22,908 nt of DNA from a virus, in the IMG/VR virus record IMGVR_UViG_3300010160_000238, positions 1-22,908 of that record. The stretch is one strand, 5' to 3'. Positions 1-5,433 of the stretch are shown here, one piece after another. The notes below the pieces were generated by a model, which saw only the letters and a list, made by a program, of their open reading frames with translations, was not told the origin of the DNA and did not search any database. A program made the position numbers and the translations under genes. Each line of letters begins with the position of its first letter. The first letter of the stretch is position 1.

Positions 1-199
1 GATCAATACCGCTTGGGGCTGTATAGCCTCTTGCGATAGCAATTGCTTTGACTGCTTGGTTTACGGCACCAGCGCCTACAGCACGAACTTTGCATCCACG
101 TGTTTCATAAACACTGTGGGCAATCGCTGAAGCAACTGATTGGGGATTAGAACCTGCGCCTACACGCAAAATTTGTTCTTCTTTTGGATCTGTAGTCAT
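1..199 (-). CDS. SpoVS-like (Alba-fold) protein, C-terminus cut by window edge
   Basis: The first 66 residues are visible and match the stage V sporulation protein S family closely. The shared blocks are LRVGAGSNPQSVASAIAH, then VRAVGAGAVNQAVKAIAIAR and GYTAPSGID. SpoVS proteins are small (about 86 residues), have an Alba-like nucleic-acid-binding fold, and in Bacillus affect sporulation. Their molecular role is not settled. The start is the ATG at 199, which has GAGGTG six bases upstream. It is the last gene of the visible rightward-to-leftward operon, after a 73-base gap that holds a small dyad and a CATAAT box. The remaining 20 or so residues lie beyond position 1. In a phage it may bind host or phage DNA or RNA; that is inference. 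The family call is strong. Confidence 0.85.
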   Translation of the reverse strand, partial: MTTDPKEEQILRVGAGSNPQSVASAIAHSVYETRGCKVRAVGAGAVNQAVKAIAIARGYTAPSGID

Positions 200-234
200 T
201 TTGTGCACCTCGGGGTTACGTATATTTGAGCTCC

Positions 235-255
235 TTGCCTAAATTATGAAGGCAA
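235..255 (-). other. Small inverted repeat and -10-like box before the SpoVS gene
   Basis: TTGCCT at 235-240 and AGGCAA at 250-255 are perfect complements around a nine-base loop. The minus strand has no T run after the stem, so this is not a good intrinsic terminator. The loop contains CATAAT on the minus strand (243-248), five of six matches to a -10 box, but no convincing -35 box sits at the right distance. It could be an operator or a weak promoter for the SpoVS gene, or chance. Confidence 0.25.
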
Positions 256-272
256 TTACCCTAGGTGTAATG

Positions 273-455
273 CTAAACAGTCCTGTAGTCCACTGGGGTT
301 GGGGCGGTAGCTAAGGAGCCACAAAGATAGCACTCCATATCCAGCATATATAGGGATATCTCACCCTCTTCAAATTGTGCTTTTACTTTCCACAATGTGG
401 ATCCGCAAACGCACACCTCAAGGGGCGCTTCTTTGTCTCTAAGGTCAAATGTCAT
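273..455 (-). CDS. Small zinc-ribbon protein
   Basis: This is a 60-residue protein with two cysteine knuckles, VCVCG (Cys15, Cys17) and ECYLCG (Cys42, Cys45). They are separated by about 24 residues, as in a single zinc ribbon. I chose the ATG at 455 because it overlaps the stop of the upstream gene as ATGA and has an AAGAAAAG stretch about nine bases upstream. A GTG at 464 would add three residues but sits too close to that stretch. No enzymatic motif is visible. Proteins of this kind are common in actinophage replication regions and usually have no assigned function. A nucleic-acid or protein-docking role is only a guess. Confidence 0.7.
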   Translation of the reverse strand: MTFDLRDKEAPLEVCVCGSTLWKVKAQFEEGEISLYMLDMECYLCGSLATAPTPVDYRTV

Positions 456-688
456 ACGTTCCACTTTTCTTTAAATTCTTCAACCACTTTACGGTTTTTT
501 TCAATCTCAACTTCAATTAAAGCCTGTTCTTCTTCAGACATTTTATCTTTATTTTCTAAATAAAAACGCATCCCTGTATCAAAATTCTGCTCAAATATTG
601 AAATTTGAGTTTTACGGCGTTCTTTTACAAACGCGTCTGCTTCGGCTTGTCGTTGAGCTCGTTTTTCTTGAGTTTTGCTAAGCGACAT
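452..688 (-). CDS. Small charged helical protein, function unknown
   Basis: This 78-residue protein is almost entirely charged and helix-favouring, with many Lys, Arg and Glu residues and no cysteines, signal peptide or membrane segment. The pattern suggests one or two long helices that could form a coiled coil, for example around EEEQALIEVEIEKNRK. It overlaps the upstream gene by 11 bases and the downstream zinc-ribbon gene by four. The tight coupling supports real translation. I do not recognise the family. Small basic/acidic helical proteins in phage operons may bind nucleic acid or modify host complexes, but nothing in the sequence proves either. Confidence 0.65.
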   Translation of the reverse strand: MSLSKTQEKRAQRQAEADAFVKERRKTQISIFEQNFDTGMRFYLENKDKMSEEEQALIEVEIEKNRKVVEEFKEKWNV

Positions 689-836
689 TTTCTTTAGACC
701 AATCTAGCCATGCTAAAGCTAGCTCGTTTACATCAATAGTGCCTGTAAACCCAAGTTCGTGTAAGTGCTCAATAAAATCGTCATCTGCCATTAGTACTGG
801 TAGACCCTTGTAAGTTACATTTTCTTCGTAGTTCAT
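678..836 (-). CDS. Small acidic protein, function unknown
   Basis: This 52-residue reading frame begins MNYEENVTYKGLPVLMADDD and ends with LAWLDWSKENVA. It is acidic and has no cysteines or membrane segment. Support comes from its junctions: its ATG overlaps the TGA of the FmdB-like gene as ATGA, a GGACAAGG stretch precedes it, and its end overlaps the next gene by 11 bases. Without this frame there would be a 145-base hole in an otherwise gap-free operon. I do not recognise the family. The DDDFIEHLHELG stretch looks helical, and a protein-binding role is possible. Confidence 0.65.
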   Translation of the reverse strand: MNYEENVTYKGLPVLMADDDFIEHLHELGFTGTIDVNELALAWLDWSKENVA

Positions 837-1003
837 CCTTGTCCCCCCCATCCTCCGCCTTTAAATTGCACCGCTGGTGGTGTCCAAACTTTTGTCATAA
901 AGTTTCCGCATCGATCGCAAGCAGGGCGGTCAACAGAATCAAACGCTAAATGCATTTCTACTGTGCTATCACACGGCACACAAGAAAAATCATATTTAGG
1001 CAT
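833..1003 (-). CDS. FmdB/CxxC_CxxC_SSSS-type zinc-ribbon protein
   Basis: The 56-residue product begins MPKYDFSCVPC and has a second knuckle ACDRCG (Cys8, Cys11, Cys29, Cys32). It ends in a Pro/Ala-Val-X-Phe-Lys-Gly-Gly-Gly stretch. That order (M-P-x-Y-x-F-x-C-x2-C, a second C-x2-C, then PAVQFKGGGWGG) is the hallmark of the FmdB putative regulatory family. FmdB was linked to formamidase expression, but most members, including phage copies, have no proven role. The gene starts one base inside the stop of the RuvC-like gene (TAATG) and ends in an ATGA overlap, so it is translationally coupled on both sides. Structural zinc is expected; the biological job is unknown. Confidence 0.8.
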   Translation of the reverse strand: MPKYDFSCVPCDSTVEMHLAFDSVDRPACDRCGNFMTKVWTPPAVQFKGGGWGGQG

Positions 1004-1572
1004 TACCTCTCCCGATTCTCTGCGGTTTGCAACTTCTGATAAATTTCTTTTTCATAGGCCATAGTACCCTTTCCTGAAACAATGTGCGCTAGCCCGTAAG
1101 AGTCAGCGGCATTGTCATCGGGAAACTCGACGTTCCATTTCTTGTATACCTGAAGGAGCATTTGGTTCTTTTGGACGCCAGTACCACGACCAGTTACGTA
1201 TTTCTTTAGGCTCGTTGGGGGAACAATCATGGGGCTATTCCCGTTTCCAAGACCTTCGGTTTCGTGAAGGGTTAGCTTAACAACCCCGCCTAGTTCCCCT
1301 AATTTATTAGCCATGATTGATCCGTAGGCGTAGCCTTCCATGGCAACGTCCTGAACTTGGCAACAATTTTTAGTTTGAGTTAAGGCGTCTTGCAGGTGAG
1401 CCTGTACCTCGCTAAGGCGTTCTCCGCCAGAGTTATCAAACTTGGCAACTGTGGTTTGGTAAGAACTATCTTCGCCAAGGACGGTTATAGCGAATCCGCC
1501 ATAGGACTGATCGATACCTACCCAACACTTTTTGTTGGGTGTAACCCCGTCTCCGTAAGTCTTTAGTCTCAT
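1003..1572 (-). CDS. RuvC-like Holliday junction resolvase
   Basis: This 189-residue protein has the RNase H-fold motifs of RuvC. WVGIDQSYGG gives the first catalytic Asp (Asp21), DVAMEGYAYGS the central Glu (Glu79), and PDDNAADSYGLAHI the C-terminal acidic pair around Asp153/Asp157. The length is close to bacterial RuvC (about 170). Such enzymes cut four-way junctions, and phages use them to resolve recombination or replication branches before packaging. It follows the helical protein and Cas4-like nuclease with a four-base overlap and lies in the same operon as RecA. Phage RuvC relatives often show relaxed specificity for branched DNA, so flap or junction clearing is equally possible. Host RuvA/RuvB partners are not encoded nearby. 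Confidence 0.85.
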   Translation of the reverse strand: MRLKTYGDGVTPNKKCWVGIDQSYGGFAITVLGEDSSYQTTVAKFDNSGGERLSEVQAHLQDALTQTKNCCQVQDVAMEGYAYGSIMANKLGELGGVVKLTLHETEGLGNGNSPMIVPPTSLKKYVTGRGTGVQKNQMLLQVYKKWNVEFPDDNAADSYGLAHIVSGKGTMAYEKEIYQKLQTAENRER

Positions 1573-2066
1573 GGAAACAGCCGATTTGAACGCTGGAGTG
1601 CGCTGTTGGATGTGCGTCGCGTCAACTCTCGGCTTACTAATTGCGTACTTCTATCTACGTTGTTAACCATTACTTCAATTAATTTGCGGTAAGCGTACTT
1701 AGCGGAAAGACCTTCGCGTAAATAAATAATTGTAGGATCTGCCGCCATTCGTGCTTTCATTATGGTTACAGTCTCTTTTTTGTTTTCTTCGTAAGAAGAT
1801 ATGTAGTTCTTACTTTCTTCCATGTCTAATGATTGATCTGCATTTTTTTCATCAATAACAGCACAGGCAAACTGCACAGATAAGAAGTTAGCGTAAGCGG
1901 TTAACTCGCCAAACAACTGCATAAGGCTTTCATCATCAATTTCTGTAATGTCTGCCGGTACATTTGGCAGTTTCATCTTCATTCGTGTTTGAAATTCAAA
2001 CCCTTGAAGTTGTAAACTTTCTATTACTGGCTGGCTAGTACCAGCATTAATTGCTAACTCGCTCAC
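1569..2066 (-). CDS. Helical protein, possible UvsY-like recombination mediator
   Basis: This 165-residue protein has no catalytic motif, cysteine pattern or membrane segment. It is predicted mainly helical, with a basic end (ELTRRTSNSALQRSNRLFP). The middle reads KARMAADPTIIYLREGLSAKYAYRKLIEVMV. The arrangement of a Lys-Ala/X-x-x-Ala-Asp helix start followed by a long helix and a C-terminal basic helix recalls T4 UvsY from memory, a small helical loader of the UvsX recombinase. The neighbours (Cas4-like nuclease before it, RuvC-like enzyme after it, RecA in the operon) fit a mediator. This is inference from pattern and context, not a proven homology. Otherwise it is a conserved phage protein of unknown function. 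It overlaps the upstream gene by 20 bases. Confidence 0.6.
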   Translation of the reverse strand: MSELAINAGTSQPVIESLQLQGFEFQTRMKMKLPNVPADITEIDDESLMQLFGELTAYANFLSVQFACAVIDEKNADQSLDMEESKNYISSYEENKKETVTIMKARMAADPTIIYLREGLSAKYAYRKLIEVMVNNVDRSTQLVSRELTRRTSNSALQRSNRLFP

Positions 2067-2913
2067 TTATTTTCTCCTCTTTGTAGTCGGAGCACTTTGG
2101 GCACCCTGCAACACCATTAATATTACAGATGGGAGGGGTACCTTTGTCAATTGCTAAAATGATGTTGGCTGCCGCTTCAAATAACTCGGCAATACCCCAA
2201 TCATTTTTTTGTACTACAAATTCTTTATGTTCGTGAAGACCCTTTGCTTCGTACAAAATAAGGGCTTCTTGTGGGGCATTAGGCTGTCCCATAAGTTCTA
2301 ACAGCTTCATATAAATCTGTGCCTGATGAATGTGCTCTAAAAATGGTGCGCCAATAGCTGCCCACATCTTTTTAAAATCATTGTTATTTGCATATGCAAT
2401 GTCTGGGGCATACCAACGAATACTGCCCTCACCAATAGTTTTTACTTCAAGTAGTAGTGGATCTCCAAAATTAACAAGCCATCCGTCGGCCTTACCTGAA
2501 ATGCGAAGGGGGTCAAAAAACACAGGCACTTCGTTGTATTTAGTACGGCATCCGCCTTGTGCGTGTTCGCTATTTAAACCAAACCACTCTAAATCATGTG
2601 TGTAGCAATACCATAAGCCTTTAATCTGATCCATCTCTTTAAACCAACTTTGCCACATATCGTGAGCGGCGTGACCTGTTCCAAAAATAGATGCGCGACG
2701 AAGACTCATAACTTCTGGTTTAGGTGCGTGACCGTTTAGCCAAAAGTATTGTGCCCGGTGACACCAGCTTGCTGATGCCATTTCAGAAGGGTGGATTACA
2801 TCTGAAGCACGAAAATCTCGCGGCTTCGAAATAATATGTTTTTCAACTTTACCAATTACTCTGGTGCCTTTATCTGCTGCTAAAAACGCTTTCAATGCAC
2901 CAGTTGGTTTCAT
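2047..2913 (-). CDS. Cas4/RecB-like PD-(D/E)XK nuclease with Fe-S cysteines
   Basis: The 288-residue protein carries the RecB-nuclease motifs in order: a His in GHAAH (about 81-84), SGKADG with the first catalytic Asp (Asp143), LLEVKT with Glu156 and Lys158, and QAQIY (Gln197 to Tyr201). One cysteine near the start (Cys51, WCHR) and three near the end (Cys263, Cys271, Cys274) match the one-plus-three arrangement that holds a 4Fe-4S cluster in Cas4 and AddB. It most likely resects DNA ends to make single strands for the RecA in the same operon. No cas1 or cas2 gene or CRISPR repeat is present, so a CRISPR adaptation role is unlikely. The ATG overlaps the WhiB stop as ATGA. Confidence 0.85.
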   Translation of the reverse strand: MKPTGALKAFLAADKGTRVIGKVEKHIISKPRDFRASDVIHPSEMASASWCHRAQYFWLNGHAPKPEVMSLRRASIFGTGHAAHDMWQSWFKEMDQIKGLWYCYTHDLEWFGLNSEHAQGGCRTKYNEVPVFFDPLRISGKADGWLVNFGDPLLLEVKTIGEGSIRWYAPDIAYANNNDFKKMWAAIGAPFLEHIHQAQIYMKLLELMGQPNAPQEALILYEAKGLHEHKEFVVQKNDWGIAELFEAAANIILAIDKGTPPICNINGVAGCPKCSDYKEEKISERVSN

Positions 2914-3236
2914 TTCTTTTTAACCCATTCCTCTAATGTTTTCCCGTTTTTAGCGGCTTTTCTTTTAAGAGCGTTGCGCTCTCGATGAGATAAGCCACCC
3001 CATATACCGTGTTGTTCATCGTTTTGATCCGAATACAAAAGGCAGGCTAGTCTCACGGGACATTCTGCCTTACCATCCTTGCCAAAGCAAACTGCCTTAG
3101 CCTTGTCAGCAATAGGTTTATATTTAGTTTTATCGCGTGGAGGGAACCAGTAATCGGTTTCTGGGCTGTCGCACATGCCGCGGCATTTAGCCTGATAACG
3201 CCACTTCTCTACACCTTCGTCTTCGTACAAGAGCAC
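2910..3236 (-). CDS. WhiB-family iron-sulfur transcription factor, variant cysteine spacing
   Basis: The 108-residue product has the WhiB hallmarks: an early Cys (Cys18 in AKCRG), CPVRLAC (Cys59, Cys65) and the turn GIWGGLSHRER before a basic C-terminal helix. WhiB proteins are restricted to actinobacteria and their phages, bind a 4Fe-4S cluster and often contact the main sigma factor. Two things are odd. The usual C-x2-C before PVR is C-x8-C (Cys50 to Cys59) because of the insertion FGKDGKAE, and there is a fifth Cys at position 22. The start is uncertain: GTG at 3236 or TTG at 3230, the latter with TTGGAG five bases upstream. It overlaps the Hjc-like gene and probably regulates phage or host transcription. 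Confidence 0.88.
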   Translation of the reverse strand: MLLYEDEGVEKWRYQAKCRGMCDSPETDYWFPPRDKTKYKPIADKAKAVCFGKDGKAECPVRLACLLYSDQNDEQHGIWGGLSHRERNALKRKAAKNGKTLEEWVKKK

Positions 3237-3547
3237 TCCAATAGGATTTGGCGCAGCTCTAGAAAGTCGTCTTCCGTTAACATGACGTAATTTTCGCCGT
3301 TAAGATAAAAGCCGAGAACAGGTGTCCGACCGTCAAGAATTGCTTCTGTGACAATCTTCTCTAAAACCGCAGCCTTAACGGATACGGAAGCTTTGCCAGT
3401 CCACTTATGCTCTACGAGCAAATCTTTGGATCTAACATCACCTTTTCGACTCCAAAATGCTCCGCTGGCTGCTGTTCGCTGACCACCAATAGCTTTTGCA
3501 AGTCTATCCTCGTGCTTCCTTGACTCTTTTTGTCCTTTAGTTTTCAT
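3209..3547 (-). CDS. Hjc-like PD-(D/E)XK endonuclease
   Basis: This 112-residue protein has the compact Hjc/VRR-like nuclease layout. There is an N-terminal helix with Glu13 (KHEDRLAK), a Ser/Gly-rich turn, then SRKGDV (Asp37) and DLLVEHK (Glu46, Lys48), followed by a helix with SVSVKAAVLEKI and a strand PVLGFYL. Archaeal Hjc and related phage enzymes cleave four-way or branched DNA. The gene sits directly after recA, whose end overlaps its start by 11 bases, so a recombination or branch-clearing role is likely. A restriction-like or homing nuclease is less likely because the protein is so small and lies inside the recombination operon. It is the third nuclease in this block. Confidence 0.72.
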   Translation of the reverse strand: MKTKGQKESRKHEDRLAKAIGGQRTAASGAFWSRKGDVRSKDLLVEHKWTGKASVSVKAAVLEKIVTEAILDGRTPVLGFYLNGENYVMLTEDDFLELRQILLECSCTKTKV

Positions 3548-4622
3548 CTTCGTCTGGTTCTACAACGTACTTAGATCCAGCTTTGACGGTTTCAAGAACA
3601 TCCTTCTCCAATGTTTCCCGCAGGTCAATCTCTTCTTTAATAGAAGCAACCATAGCATCTGCGCCTTGCCACTGCCTTTGCTCTCCGTTAAACGTGTAAC
3701 GGTAGTAAGCCCCAGCTCGAGCAATTACCCTGTTAATAATGCCTAAAGCCACAATTTCCTTAGCAAAATCGTAGTCTCCTGCTGGAACTGTCCCACCATC
3801 GGCAAAGTAAAAGTCTAAATATGCCACTTGTGACGGTGGGGCTGACTTGTTTTTAAGTGTTCTGGCTTTAATAGTCTGACCAACACGGCGCTTAGAATCT
3901 CCAGTGCCTACTTCGATCCACTCGTCACGTTTAATCTCAACACGCGTAAAGAACGCGTAGTTCTTTCCTTTACCACCAGGTGTTGTGCGTGGGTCACCGT
4001 ACATAACTCCAACTTTGTCACGCCACTGGTTAATCATTAATCCAATAAATGGGCGCTCTATCTCAATAAGACTGCGCTTAGATGCCTTACCAACCTTGCG
4101 AAAAAACTTGTTGGTCATAAGCGCTCCGCGACCTACGGTAAATTCTTCCATTTCTTTTTGATCTTCTGCACTAGGAACGAGAGCAGGAAGGGAGTCGATA
4201 ACAATGCAATCAACAGCCTTGCTTTCGATAATTTGAATAACCGCTTCATAAACTTCCTCCATAATATTAGACTCAATAACAAATAAACGTGAAACATCCA
4301 CACCGCATAGTTCTGCGTAGGAAGGAACCCATTGTTCAGCCGCTACCCAAACAGCAGTCCACTCTGGATCTCTGCGTTGGTTTGCTGCAATTGTTTTAAA
4401 AGCAATTGCGGTTTTACCGTTGGATTCTTCTCCAACAATCTCATGCCATTGGTTAATTGGCCATCCGCCACCAAGGGCTACGTCTAACGCTAGTGACCCT
4501 GTTGTAAAACGTCCAGATAAATCTCTAATGTTTGACCCAACAACAATTGTGTCTTGACCAAACTTTTTATTTAATTTTGCTACGATTTTTAATAATTCCG
4601 GATTGAGTGCCACGTTCGCCAT
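3537..4622 (-). CDS. recA: RecA/UvsX-type recombinase
   Basis: The 361-residue product is a full RecA core, close to the 353 residues of E. coli RecA. Walker A is GEESNGKT (64-71), the catalytic Glu lies in VAAEQ (about 96), Walker B is CIVIDS (Asp143), and the DNA-binding loop region reads NQWRDKVGVMYGDP. It forms filaments on single-stranded DNA and drives strand exchange. I start it at the ATG at 4622, which overlaps the stop of the zinc-ribbon gene as TAATG and has GGAAAG eight bases upstream. An ATG at 4658 would add 12 residues within the upstream gene and is less likely. The C-terminus is acidic (EPDEDEN), as in bacterial RecA. A phage-encoded RecA points to recombination-dependent replication or repair. 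Confidence 0.93.
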   Translation of the reverse strand: MANVALNPELLKIVAKLNKKFGQDTIVVGSNIRDLSGRFTTGSLALDVALGGGWPINQWHEIVGEESNGKTAIAFKTIAANQRRDPEWTAVWVAAEQWVPSYAELCGVDVSRLFVIESNIMEEVYEAVIQIIESKAVDCIVIDSLPALVPSAEDQKEMEEFTVGRGALMTNKFFRKVGKASKRSLIEIERPFIGLMINQWRDKVGVMYGDPRTTPGGKGKNYAFFTRVEIKRDEWIEVGTGDSKRRVGQTIKARTLKNKSAPPSQVAYLDFYFADGGTVPAGDYDFAKEIVALGIINRVIARAGAYYRYTFNGEQRQWQGADAMVASIKEEIDLRETLEKDVLETVKAGSKYVVEPDEDEN

Positions 4623-4984
4623 TAACCTAACTTTCCAATAATTGTTGTTGGATTCCATCCGCCTGTGGCTACTTGTACTGCTGGTTGAGCTGGACCTACG
4701 GCCTGTGGGCCACCAGTAATTCCTTTGCCTAAACCGCTACCGCTTTGAACAATTGGATAACCGCAATCGTAACAACGTGCTTTAGTTCCTTCAATTGATC
4801 CATAGTTTCCGCTACCGCAACCTGGGCATCGTGAAGCATTAGCTGATGCGGGTGGGCGAACTCCTTGTTGTGGAGGCGCTGGTGGTGCGTACGTCATGGG
4901 TTGTTGCGAGGGAGGCATCGGAGGCATATTTGCCGGACGTGATTGCTGTTGAGGTTGACTTAGTTTATCTGCCCACCAACTCAT
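4622..4984 (-). CDS. Proline-rich zinc-ribbon protein
   Basis: The 120-residue protein starts MSWWADKLSQ, continues with a disordered Pro/Gln-rich stretch (residues 10-48), then a zinc ribbon (CPGCG, Cys53/Cys56; CYDCG, Cys71/Cys74), and ends in a Gly/Pro-rich tail. The ribbon resembles those of transcription and replication factors. The disordered arms suggest a scaffold that links partners. It lies between recA (TAATG junction) and an unknown gene, in the DNA polymerase operon. Similar small ribbon proteins with low-complexity arms occur in actinophages without a defined role. DNA or polymerase binding is plausible but unproven. Confidence 0.75.
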   Translation of the reverse strand: MSWWADKLSQPQQQSRPANMPPMPPSQQPMTYAPPAPPQQGVRPPASANASRCPGCGSGNYGSIEGTKARCYDCGYPIVQSGSGLGKGITGGPQAVGPAQPAVQVATGGWNPTTIIGKLG

Positions 4985-5433
4985 ATTTGGATATCTCCTT
5001 TAATCGTATCTGTGCTGATAATACCCAATTCTAGTCCAGATGCAAAAGCGGACAAAAGCGCTGAATAACCTACCTGAACATACATATCTTCAATATGTTC
5101 TTTTTCGTGGGCTAACTCTTCTGGATTCATGCCTTGAGCTTTTGTAAAATGATCAAACTGTAATGCGGTAATGGCGCGAGCATTAATATCTGCAATAGTT
5201 TCTAAAAATGGAACTAATGGCATAACGTTAAGTAAACGTGCGTCACTCTCTGACTCTTCCTGCTCTTCGCCTTCTGCGCTAACGGGCATCATCCCTACAA
5301 GACTTGCAATCTTGTTTGGCTCTTCCATCCCAGCGTCGTAAAAGTACCAGCGGGCAAGAACTGGTAACGGAACCTCGGTTATAGTTCTTTCACCTTCATC
5401 AGCCTGAACTTTTTGCCAAAATTTCCAATTCAT
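4981..5433 (-). CDS. Conserved phage protein, function unknown
   Basis: The 150-residue protein starts MNWKFWQKVQ and contains an acidic, probably disordered stretch (EGEEQEESESDA, about 54-65). Mostly helical sequence follows, including LVPFLETIADINARAITALQ and the C-terminal YSALLSAFASGLELGI. There are no cysteines and no catalytic pattern I can name. The end is moderately hydrophobic but not a clear membrane segment. It is coupled to the polymerase gene upstream (TAATG) and to the zinc-ribbon gene downstream (four-base overlap). A polymerase accessory role is the natural guess from position only. Confidence 0.7.
   Translation of the reverse strand: MNWKFWQKVQADEGERTITEVPLPVLARWYFYDAGMEEPNKIASLVGMMPVSAEGEEQEESESDARLLNVMPLVPFLETIADINARAITALQFDHFTKAQGMNPEELAHEKEHIEDMYVQVGYSALLSAFASGLELGIISTDTIKGDIQI

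Noticed and set aside
2047-2913. Cas4-like nuclease as a sign of a CRISPR-Cas system
   Set aside because: No cas1, cas2, effector gene or repeat-spacer array is present; phages often carry Cas4-like nucleases for recombination.
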